35,390 nt of DNA from a virus. Where the stretch lies: IMG/VR virus record IMGVR_UViG_3300009163_000097, positions 1 to 35,390 of that record; one strand, given 5' to 3'. The translations under genes were made by a program, and so were the position numbers. The notes below the pieces were generated by a model that ran no database searches, was not told the origin of the DNA, and was given only the letters and a program-made list of their open reading frames with translations. Below are positions 13,565 through 21,900 of the stretch, piece by piece (position 1 is the stretch's first letter; every line of letters starts with the position of its first letter).

Positions 13565-13768
13565 ATGGACTCTCCGCAGCCAACCTCTTCAATAGAGGGT
13601 CGCGTTTATGACAGCTGTGACGCAACCCGCATCTATCTCTCTGAAGCCATAAAGGCCACATCCAATTTGCCAAAAGGTATGAACAGAACGGCTTTGATCG
13701 TTGCGTTCATGGAGATTGGCGTGGCGGCACTCCTTGCCGACCAAGCAAGGGGAAGCCATGCAAACTAA
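13565..13768 (+). CDS. Small early protein, possible ribbon-helix-helix fold
   Basis: A 67-residue protein, the first rightward gene opposite the repressor, a place often held by Cro- or CII-like regulators. TRIYLSEAIKATSNL followed by MNRTALIVAFMEIGVAAL resembles the strand-helix-helix order of CopG/Arc ribbon-helix-helix proteins, but the match is weak. The ribosome site is poor (GAAAGAAAAAC). Its stop overlaps the primase-helicase start by 11 bases, indicating coupling. Confidence 0.5.
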   Translation: MDSPQPTSSIEGRVYDSCDATRIYLSEAIKATSNLPKGMNRTALIVAFMEIGVAALLADQARGSHAN

Positions 13769-16130
13769 ACCTACAGTCTTAGCAGTTTTACCAGAATTTA
13801 TCCCTCAAGCTCTCAAGGCCATCCCAAGATGGGTCGTTTGGAAGCTAGTGCTTGACGGGAAAAAGTGGAAAAAAATACCGTATCAAACAAACGGTCGAAT
13901 GGCAAAGAGTACAGACCCTAGTACATGGTCAACGTATGAAGATGCACTAGATGCCTATTTTGTCGATGGTTTTGATGGCATAGGCATAACAATCGATGGC
14001 TCTGGTGACTTTCAGGGCATTGATCTAGATGACTGCATCATTGATGGCAAAATGAACCATGTGGCCAATGAGCTGCTAGACCGGGTTGATGGCTATGCAG
14101 AGACCAGCCCTTCAGGTACAGGCATCAAACTATTCACTAGATCAAATTTAGCCAAGTCAGGCAAAGTTGGTGACATTGAGGTCTATAAAGAGGGCCGCTA
14201 CTTTACAGTGACGGGCCATACCTTAAATGGTCACGGCCTTTTGCCCGACACTATCCAAGATGTAGACTGGTTTGTTGAACGACATTTTGGAACAAATGAG
14301 GCCCTTGGCCTTGAGTCTTATAAGCCGCCGCTCAATGATTGGGATCTTGAGCGGGTAGAGATTGAACTGCTGCCATTCATAGGTGACCTTGAGCCGTACG
14401 ACCTATGGCTCCAACTTGGTATGGCTTTGCATCATCAAGGTCGAGGCGGTGAGGAATGGATGGAGCTTTGGGATCAAGCCAGTCGTCAGACTGGTTCATA
14501 CGACCGCCGTGAGTTGGAATCCAAGTGGGACTCTTTTAGTGAACAACACGGCTCAGGGGGCGGGGCCATAACCCTTGCCTCGATCATCAAAAAGGTCATT
14601 GAGTTCAAGAAGGCTGAGCAGACCAGGACTTTTGATCGTTGTAAGGCTTTGATTGTTGACGAGACTGACCTTGAGCAGCTTAAGACCGTGGTAGTTGAGG
14701 CAATCAAAGCTGAGCTTGGCCTTGACCACATCAGTCGCAATGTTTTGGCAGGCATTCTCAAGACCAAGTTCAAGGATCTAAACTTCCCCATCTCAATCAA
14801 TGATGCCAAGAACCTGATCAAGCCAAAGATTCATGAGGGTGTACCAGAATGGTTAGGTGATTGGGTTTATGTCACTCACGAAGACAAGTTTTTCAATGTC
14901 AATAGCAAAAGGAAAGTCTCGCAACAGGGTTTTGGTGCAATGTTCAACCGGTTTTGTGGCGATGACTCAGCAGCTACATTGTCCTTAGATCTGTTTAGGA
15001 TTCCTACTCCTGACAAGATCATCTACTTGCCTGCTGCTGAGGATCTGTTTGAGCTAAATGGGATTGAATGTGTCAATGAATACAACAAGAACAGCCCGCC
15101 AGATGTGCCTGCTTCTTTAAGTGCCGGCGACCTTAAAGCCATTGAAGTTGTGCAAGCCCATCTGTCAATGATCTTAGTTGAACAACACGCTGTAGAGATC
15201 ATGCTCAGTTGGATGGCTTACTGCGTTCAGAATCCAGGGTCTAAAATTCGGTGGGCTCCGTTGATCAAAGGCATTGAGGGCGACGGCAAGTCGGTGCTAG
15301 GCAACTTGATGATGGGTGTGATGGGTATGGCCAACGTAGGCATTGTGTCACCTAGCGTATTGGCAACCGGCTTTACGAGTTGGGCAGCAGGCAGGTGTGT
15401 CAATGTGCTTGAGGAGATTCGCATGGTTGGTCACAACCGCCATGATGTGCTGAATACCATAAAGCCGTATATTACCAACGATCAGGTCACAATACACCCC
15501 AAAGGTATCAACGAGTATGTAGCACCAAACACGGTCAACTACATTGCATTCACAAACCACCACGATGCCCTCCCACTTGAGGACACGGATCGCCGATGGT
15601 GGGTTCAATTTACACCTTTTAACAATCAAGGTGAGTTGCTCAAAGTAGCCAATTCGGACTACTTCAGCAACTTGTTCAATGCCATTCGTGATCATTCACC
15701 TGGGCTTAGGAAGTGGTTGCTTGAGTACCAACTCAACCCATTGTTCAATCCAAAAGGCCAAGCACCATCATCTTTGGCTAAAGACCAGATGGTCAGTTTA
15801 AACGTAAGTGAGGATTTTGGTGTTGTAAAAGAATTGCTATCAGAAGGTGGATTCGGCTTCAATGATCAAATTTTGTCTAGCCGCCACTTCACAACAGCGC
15901 TAAGTTTTATTGAAAATATCGAGGTACCAAAGACCATTTCGTTGAACAAAATCTTCATGAAACTTGGCTATTCTGCGCTTGGACACCCCGTAAAATGGGA
16001 AGGTAAGGCTTGCACAATATGGCTAAAAGGTTCGTACTTGAAAACGTTTAAAGGAATGGAAAAATCTGAAGTGAACGAACAAATTAGAAATTTATTGGAA
16101 AAAACGCAAGGTAAAGACCTTTTAAGCTGA
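13758..16130 (+). CDS. PrimPol-SF3 helicase fusion (primase-helicase)
   Basis: A 790-residue replication protein. Residues 20-165 form an archaeo-eukaryotic primase/PrimPol domain: GIDLDD (87-92) with catalytic D89 and D91, SPSGTG (117-122), and an EGRYFTVTGH segment (145-154). Residues about 210-290 match a PriCT-like linker (WLQLGMALHH ... WDSFSE). The C-terminal half is a D5-type SF3 helicase: Walker A GIEGDGKS (505-512), Walker B VNVLEEIR (about 548-555), a motif C-like AFTNH and an arginine-finger DRRWW. It would prime and unwind at the origin. The start at 13758 has AAGGGG upstream; an in-frame codon at 13701 would overlap the previous gene. Coexistence with a family B polymerase gives a complete replisome core. 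Confidence 0.88.
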   Translation: MQTKPTVLAVLPEFIPQALKAIPRWVVWKLVLDGKKWKKIPYQTNGRMAKSTDPSTWSTYEDALDAYFVDGFDGIGITIDGSGDFQGIDLDDCIIDGKMNHVANELLDRVDGYAETSPSGTGIKLFTRSNLAKSGKVGDIEVYKEGRYFTVTGHTLNGHGLLPDTIQDVDWFVERHFGTNEALGLESYKPPLNDWDLERVEIELLPFIGDLEPYDLWLQLGMALHHQGRGGEEWMELWDQASRQTGSYDRRELESKWDSFSEQHGSGGGAITLASIIKKVIEFKKAEQTRTFDRCKALIVDETDLEQLKTVVVEAIKAELGLDHISRNVLAGILKTKFKDLNFPISINDAKNLIKPKIHEGVPEWLGDWVYVTHEDKFFNVNSKRKVSQQGFGAMFNRFCGDDSAATLSLDLFRIPTPDKIIYLPAAEDLFELNGIECVNEYNKNSPPDVPASLSAGDLKAIEVVQAHLSMILVEQHAVEIMLSWMAYCVQNPGSKIRWAPLIKGIEGDGKSVLGNLMMGVMGMANVGIVSPSVLATGFTSWAAGRCVNVLEEIRMVGHNRHDVLNTIKPYITNDQVTIHPKGINEYVAPNTVNYIAFTNHHDALPLEDTDRRWWVQFTPFNNQGELLKVANSDYFSNLFNAIRDHSPGLRKWLLEYQLNPLFNPKGQAPSSLAKDQMVSLNVSEDFGVVKELLSEGGFGFNDQILSSRHFTTALSFIENIEVPKTISLNKIFMKLGYSALGHPVKWEGKACTIWLKGSYLKTFKGMEKSEVNEQIRNLLEKTQGKDLLS

Positions 16131-16135
16131 ATGTC

Positions 16136-16348
16136 CCGAACTAAAGCTATCTCGAACCTCAATTCGAACCTCGATTCGAACTAGCTTAAGCTATTGATTT
16201 TTATACATATTTTACTTAAAAGGTTCGAAGTTCGAAATAATACTATAAAGTTGACAGCCGGCAGGAATGTATATATGAACAAAAAATAGTATATATATCT
16301 GCCGGTGGGGATGGACTTCAATAAACCTCGAACCCCGAACCCCGAACC
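16136..16348. other. Iteron-rich AT-rich block, candidate replication origin
   Basis: The 242-base gap between the primase-helicase and nuclease genes has no gene but many copies of (T/C)CGAAC. Three lie exactly 12 bases apart (16152, 16164, 16176), two more are inverted as GTTCGA (16223, 16230), and three CGAACC copies lie exactly 7 bases apart (16329, 16336, 16343). Between the clusters is a very AT-rich segment and a long hairpin. Phased iterons beside an AT-rich unwinding element next to the initiator-type helicase gene are typical of phage origins. Origin function is inferred. Confidence 0.6.
16251..16305 (+). promoter_or_regulatory. TTGACA promoter element and long AT hairpin
   Basis: A consensus -35 (TTGACA, 16251-16256) is followed by TATATG/TATGAA candidates for a -10 at 15-17 bases. 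A perfect 7-bp inverted repeat, CCGGCAG (16258-16264) with CTGCCGG (16299-16305), flanks inner TATATAT/ATATATA arms. The structure could be a cruciform, an origin hairpin or a promoter-overlapping regulatory element for the nuclease and terminase genes. Confidence 0.5.
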
Positions 16349-16372
16349 TGGAAGTTTAGTGACGGAAAATAA

Positions 16373-16810
16373 ATGGTTGTATACAAACAAGTTAAGTCTA
16401 AGTCAGAGTCTAGCGAGCAAACGACTCTAGTTGCCAGGGTGCGCAACTTCCATCCTGACCTGGTTTTTATGAGCATCCCGAACGGAGGCAAAAGGGATCC
16501 ACGAGTAGCTGCGCAGATGAAGCGTGAAGGCGTTTTGGCCGGCGTGCCTGATCTCTTTCTGGCAGAACCGAGGCAAGGGTCACATGGTTTGTTCATCGAG
16601 ATGAAGAAGGTTGGTGGCCGGACAAGCAATAATCAGGATTCGATCATCGACAAGTTGAAAGAGAAAGGGTATCACGTCGTAGTGTGCGAGGGAGCAGACG
16701 AGGCTTACAGTGAGTTTCTGCGCTATGTCTATGGTGATCAACCTCCTGCGTGGCTTAAGCGCTTTGTGGATCATCCTGGTAAGACCACGATGCCAATTAA
16801 AAATAAATAG
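16373..16810 (+). CDS. VRR-NUC domain nuclease
   Basis: A 145-residue protein of the VRR-NUC (PD-(D/E)XK) family. It has FMSIPNGGKRD (32-42), KREGVLAGVPDLFL (50-63) with the catalytic Asp, LFIEMKKVGGRTS (73-85) with the E-x-K pair, and NQDSIIDKLKEKGYHVVVCEG. Stand-alone VRR-NUC proteins are common phage nucleases, thought to act on branched DNA such as Holliday junctions before packaging. Its position between the origin-like block and the terminase genes fits that role. The ribosome site is GGA eight bases before the ATG. Confidence 0.88.
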   Translation: MVVYKQVKSKSESSEQTTLVARVRNFHPDLVFMSIPNGGKRDPRVAAQMKREGVLAGVPDLFLAEPRQGSHGLFIEMKKVGGRTSNNQDSIIDKLKEKGYHVVVCEGADEAYSEFLRYVYGDQPPAWLKRFVDHPGKTTMPIKNK

Positions 16811-16818
16811 GGTACAAT
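16790..16818 (+). promoter_or_regulatory. Candidate promoter for the terminase operon
   Basis: ATGCCA (16790-16795), a 17-base spacer and TACAAT (16813-16818) resemble a sigma70 promoter (four and five of six consensus bases). It overlaps the end of the nuclease gene and lies 34 bases before the small terminase ATG. The -10 is inside the motif GGTACAATCC, a variant of which recurs at 27525. Confidence 0.45.
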
Positions 16819-16851
16819 CCGTAGAAGACAATCTGACCGAAAGGGTTGATT

Positions 16852-17328
16852 ATGCAATTACGAACCCCTGCTCCAAAGCGAACCGGCGGCGCATTGCCCG
16901 GGTCGAACAATGGCGGCGGTGCTAAACCTGGCAGCGTACGACCGGTTGGTTCTGGCCGGCAACCCGGTACTCCTAACAAAGTTACGCTGACTGCAAAGTT
17001 GGCGATTGCTGAGTTTGTCGACGGCAATGCGCATCGATTGACCGGCTGGCTTGATGCCGTGGCTGAAGGCACACCAATGCTTGATCTTGACGGTAAACAA
17101 ATTTACGATCAAGACGGCAACAAAGTCTACGTGACTCGGCCAAACCCTGAACGTGCTTTCAATCTGTTTCAAAGCGTGGTCGAGTATCATGTGCCTAAGT
17201 TGGCTCGCAGTGAAATCAGCGGACCAAATGGCAGTGCAATACCGATTGCTGCTGTCGATCTAAAGGGACTGAGTGACGTAGAGCTTGACACGATGCAGAG
17301 ATTGATGAGCAAAGCAGCAGGCCAATGA
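16852..17328 (+). CDS. Terminase small subunit-like protein
   Basis: A 158-residue protein directly upstream of, and overlapping (ATGA), the large terminase. The basic, Gly-rich N-terminus (PKRTGGALPGSNN, then GRQPGTPNKVT) looks like a flexible DNA-contacting arm. A helical core (AKLAIAEFVDGNAHRLTGWLDAV) and C-terminal helix (LSDVELDTMQRLMSKA) follow; the GRQPGTPNK motif is frequent in this phage protein group. The gene position is the main evidence for DNA recognition in packaging. ATG 16852 has AAAGGG seven bases upstream and is preferred over a TTG at 16846. Confidence 0.72.
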   Translation: MQLRTPAPKRTGGALPGSNNGGGAKPGSVRPVGSGRQPGTPNKVTLTAKLAIAEFVDGNAHRLTGWLDAVAEGTPMLDLDGKQIYDQDGNKVYVTRPNPERAFNLFQSVVEYHVPKLARSEISGPNGSAIPIAAVDLKGLSDVELDTMQRLMSKAAGQ

Positions 17329-18902
17329 ACGCACCACTCAGCCCGGTTGCAATGCTTGACATGATCAAGCATGAGCGAGACCGTCGCCGAGCTGAGGGTT
17401 GCTTGTATGACTTTGTCAAGCAAAGCTGGCATGTCGTAGAGCCTGGCATACCATTTATCCAGAGCTGGCACATCCAAGAGATCTGCGAACACCTTGAGGC
17501 CATCTCATGCGGTGACATTCGGCGGCTGCTCATCAACATACCGCCAAGGCACTCCAAGTCAACCATTGTGTCGGTCATGTGGCCGATGTGGGAATGGCTG
17601 ACAACGCCTGAGCAGAAGTTCTTGTGTGCCAGCTACGCAGGCAACCTGAGCATTCGTGACAACTTGAAGGCACGGCGCTTAGTGCAGTCGCCTTGGTATC
17701 AAGAACGTTGGGGCGGTTTGTTTGAACTGTCGGGCGACCAGAATGCCAAGCAACGGTTCGAGAACAGCAAGACCGGCTACCGCATAGCCACGTCACCTGG
17801 CGGCACGGCTACAGGCGAAGGCGGCTCTCGATTGGTGCTTGACGATCCACACGGTGCACAAGAAGCCCAGTCAGACGCCATGCGTGAGAGTACGTTGGAC
17901 TGGTTTGACATGGTCTGGTCAACGCGGCTGAACAACCCCAAGACCGACGCAATGGTAGTTGTGATGCAGCGGCTGCATGAGCGCGACATCAGCGGACACA
18001 TACTCGATGACATCAAAGGCTGGGAGCACATTTGTATCCCTGCCGAGTGGGACGGCAAGGTGCGCAAGACAGTGCTCGGTCCATACGACCCACGCACCAA
18101 GAAAGGTGAACTCATCTGCCCTGAGCGCTTCGGGCCGATAGAGATCACGGCCTTAAAGCAGCTACTCGGTTCGTACGGCACAAGCGGTCAACTGCAGCAA
18201 GATCCTGTGCCGAGTACCGGCGGCTTGCTCAAGACTGCGTTCTTCCAGCAATGGCCACACAATGAACGGCTGCCGCAGTACGAGTACATACTGCAGAGCT
18301 ACGACTGTGCATTCACCGAGAAGACTACAGGCGACCCTACGGCCTGCACGGTATGGGGAATGTTCACGCACAAAGGCGAGCGGAACTGCATGCTGCTTGA
18401 TGCTTGGGACGAACACCTCAGCTATCCTGACTTAAGAACCAAAGCCGTTAAGGATTGGACGACCGAGTATGGTGGCGACAACAATAATGGGGCAGGCATG
18501 CCTACTCGGGCTCGACGGCCTGATCGCATCTTGGTAGAAGCCAAGGCCAGTGGTCAATCGCTGCTTCAAGACTTGCGTTTGGCCAGAGTGCCTGCAGTAG
18601 GGTATAATCCGGGAAACGCCGACAAAGTAAGCCGTGCACATCAAGCAGCACCCACCTTGGAGCTTGGACTATTGTGGATACCCGAGTCAAAGCGCAACCC
18701 TGGACAGCCTGTCAGCTGGGCAGCGGCGTTCATCAAACAGCTTACCAAGTTCCCACTGGCCGAGCATGACGACTATGTGGATACGTTTACGCAAGCCATC
18801 ATCTACCTCAAGGATGATGGTTGGTTTGAGCTGCCGCAAGCCAAGGACGTTGACGAACCACGGCCTAAGAGCAAAGACAAGGTGAACCCATATGCCGCTT
18901 GA
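17325..18902 (+). CDS. terL: Terminase large subunit (packaging ATPase-nuclease)
   Basis: A 525-residue protein. ATPase domain: Walker A-type loop PPRHSKST (73-80), Walker B LVLDD (170-174), and an SPGGTATGEG coupling region (158-167). RNase H-like nuclease domain: D327 in YDCAFTEK, E405 in LVEAKASG, and D482/D483 in EHDDYVD. It powers DNA translocation into the prohead and cuts the concatemer. The start overlaps the small-subunit stop by four bases and the stop overlaps the next start by 11 bases. Length and motif spacing are normal for the family. Confidence 0.95.
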   Translation: MNAPLSPVAMLDMIKHERDRRRAEGCLYDFVKQSWHVVEPGIPFIQSWHIQEICEHLEAISCGDIRRLLINIPPRHSKSTIVSVMWPMWEWLTTPEQKFLCASYAGNLSIRDNLKARRLVQSPWYQERWGGLFELSGDQNAKQRFENSKTGYRIATSPGGTATGEGGSRLVLDDPHGAQEAQSDAMRESTLDWFDMVWSTRLNNPKTDAMVVVMQRLHERDISGHILDDIKGWEHICIPAEWDGKVRKTVLGPYDPRTKKGELICPERFGPIEITALKQLLGSYGTSGQLQQDPVPSTGGLLKTAFFQQWPHNERLPQYEYILQSYDCAFTEKTTGDPTACTVWGMFTHKGERNCMLLDAWDEHLSYPDLRTKAVKDWTTEYGGDNNNGAGMPTRARRPDRILVEAKASGQSLLQDLRLARVPAVGYNPGNADKVSRAHQAAPTLELGLLWIPESKRNPGQPVSWAAAFIKQLTKFPLAEHDDYVDTFTQAIIYLKDDGWFELPQAKDVDEPRPKSKDKVNPYAA

Positions 18903-21900
18903 CCCTCTTGACGAGTTCTTGCCTCCACGCTATCGGTCTGCTGGTCGTAGGCCTGAGGCCAACAACGACAGAACCGCTTCTGCTAATGCGCCATTGTCAG
19001 CGTTGAGGGGTTGGGCAGCAGGCACAGCAGGGTTAGCAGGAGATATAGAAGGCTTAGCCCGTGCAGGTATCTCCCAACTGCCGCCACAACTGCTGACAGC
19101 CTTTCCTGCACTTCGTGCATTTGGCATAGGCAGTCGCGCAGATCCCACGCCGCAAATGCCAACAACCGAGTTCTACAACGAATACCTACCCGGTGCTCAG
19201 TTGAATCAAACTCCAACAGGCAAAGCATTCACTACTTCAGGCAACTTGTTTGGCGGCACAGGAACTACGACACTTGCTAAGTATGGTATTAAGAGTGCAA
19301 AGGCAACGGGCCAAGCACTAGGGCCAACCGCTGTGCGGATAGGCGAGGACTATTTGCAGCGGCAAGGTTTGATGCCCGGCGTTATTAAGCCCAAAGGTGG
19401 TAACCAATTGGCCGGTAGTTTTGAGAATTCATTGAAAGGGTTAAAAACCGACGTGCCTGCGTTTGACTTTTCTGAAGGCAGAAATATGAAACAAACGGAC
19501 GCCAACTTTATCGAACAAAACTTTCCGGGAATCACTCAGGAATATTCGGACGCTTTTCGTGCTTCTGGGATGCACTCAATGGACTACGCAAAAAAGCAAA
19601 TTCCATGGTTGAAACAAAATCATCCGGAAATCATAGATTCGTTGTTGACAGGCAAAACAAAAGATCAGGCACTCAATACCTGGATTGACAAACAACTGAC
19701 CAATTATATTAAGAATGACATGGCCACCCCCGGAGACCCAATCCGGGCCTTAGCTGAGCGGGGTATAACCTATGCTGAAATGGCGCCGCTTAATACTTAT
19801 TTGAGTGACGTACTAGGTCGTCGTCGAGAATCTGTTGGCTTTCCTGCTAAGGGTTTTGGGCAATCAGAAGCAGCTCAACGTTGGGAAGCAGCTGCTGACG
19901 AGGCTATTCATAATGCCCCTGCTAGGGAACGGCTCAATACTACTATTTCAGCATCAGAAAAAAACCTATTGGAAAACCCATGGCTAGCTAAAGTTCCACC
20001 AGAGACAATGACGTATGGTGCTTACGCTAACTCGGGACAACAGCTAGGTTTTGACCACATCGTTGACGAACTTCGTAATGCTACAGACTTAGCCAGTAGT
20101 CTGCCACCTAATTTACGTTTAAAGTCTAGTAGTTTACCACAATTAAGTGTACCTCAAGCTGTTGAGCGTGTCAGCCAGATCAATGCTTGGCGTGCTGCAG
20201 AAGCTATTAAAGCTGAAAAAGCAGGCATGATGGGCAACCTTAATGCTAATTCACGTCTTGAAGATCCAACAACACAACTATCGTTTGTTGACAAGCCTGG
20301 AATGAAATGGGTTGACATCCCCGAGACAACCGACAAGATTGGGTTGAACCTTTGCACTACCATTGGTAAGCAAGGTGGTTGGTGTACTCAAGGCGAAGGG
20401 TTAGCTAAGAGTTATGGCTCTGGGCCAAATCGGCTTACTACTTTGATAGATGCCGATGGCCGCCCTCATGCACAAGCAAAGATTACATCTATCCCCTATT
20501 CCGGGGACATCATGGATGACGTTGACGACATAATGCAAACAATGTCTGCAGCAGAACAGCGCAAATTCAATAGGTATATAGGCTCTAACGAATTTGCACC
20601 GCATGGTGACGTTGACACGGAAGAAGTATTGGCATGGTTGCAAAGCAATATGCCTAAATCTTACAAGCGCTACCTTGCATCAATCAGCGGCCCATCCAAT
20701 ATCACAGAGATTAAACCTGTTAGCAATGACTTCTCCAGTGCCCGTGCACTGGAGTACAAGAGTCGCGACCCACAGTATCAGAACAAGATCACAGACTCAA
20801 CGTTAAAGTTCCTTAACTCTAGTGAATGGGGTACGGTAACCGATTTGGACCACTTCAACATTGTTGATTTAAAGGATACCCATAGCGTTCAGAGGGCTTT
20901 AAGAGAAGTTTTAGATAGGGACTTGCCAAAAGATCGGATTGACAAGTTTAACTACGCGGTCAATTTTAATCCTGAAGCAAATCGGTTTATGTCAACCAGA
21001 CAATTTTCTGATTTTCTTGAGCCGCCAGAAGGCTTTGCCAAGGGCGGCGCAGTCCACTTTGACGAAGGCGGTGCAGCCTTTGGCGTATTCCCGCAGATGA
21101 AGCCACGCCGGGCACTGCAAGACCGTGAGGCTGCGGCCAATGCACCACTATCTGCACTCCGAGGCTACGCAGCGGGTACTGCCGGATTGCCAGGAGACAT
21201 TGAGGGGTTGGCCCGTGCAGGCATCTCTCAACTGCCGCCGCAAGTGTTGGCAGCTTTCCCTGCACTACGTGCATTTGGCATAGGCAGCCGTGCAGACCCT
21301 ACTCCACAGCTACCAACCACTGAGTTCTATAACGAGTATCTGCCGGGTGCTCAGTTGAATCAAACTCCAACAGGTAAAGCATTTACCGCTGCAGGCAACT
21401 TGCTTGGCGGTGCAGGCTCCACGACACTTGCTCGGTATGGCATCAAGAGTGCAAAGGCAACGGCCAAAGCAATTGCTGAAGCTGCCCCCGGACCTGCTTC
21501 TGGCAGCCGTGCAGCCCAACTTGGTGTCATCAAAATGCCTGGCGGCAACTGGTTGTCCGGCTCGGTGGAAGAATCTGTGAGTCCAATGAAACGGCGTGGA
21601 ACTCCTTCAATTGCATTTAGCCAAGAAGAAGCTGATGACTTTATTGCAAGAGGTTTTGTTAGAGATAAGTCAGGAGGAGATGGTTATTATTTACCGCCTG
21701 ACCCGGTCAACAACTTCATTGACAAGAAGATTGCACCGTACATCCGCGATGAAATGGCCACACCTAATGATCCGTTGCGAGCAATGGCTGAGAAGTATGC
21801 TGTGGACAAACCAGTTAGGCTGGCTGAGGTGCAAGGTCGGATTGATGCCTTTGCTGCCAAGATGGAACAAACGGCTAGAAAGCGTGGCGTGCCTGTTGAG

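Noticed and set aside
16181-16390. 69-aa minus-strand frame in the origin-like block
   Set aside because: It is AT-driven, crosses the iterons and hairpin, and has no ribosome site.
18601-18610. GGTATAATCC inside the terminase gene as an internal promoter
   Set aside because: It lies in coding sequence without a -35 or a gene starting soon after.
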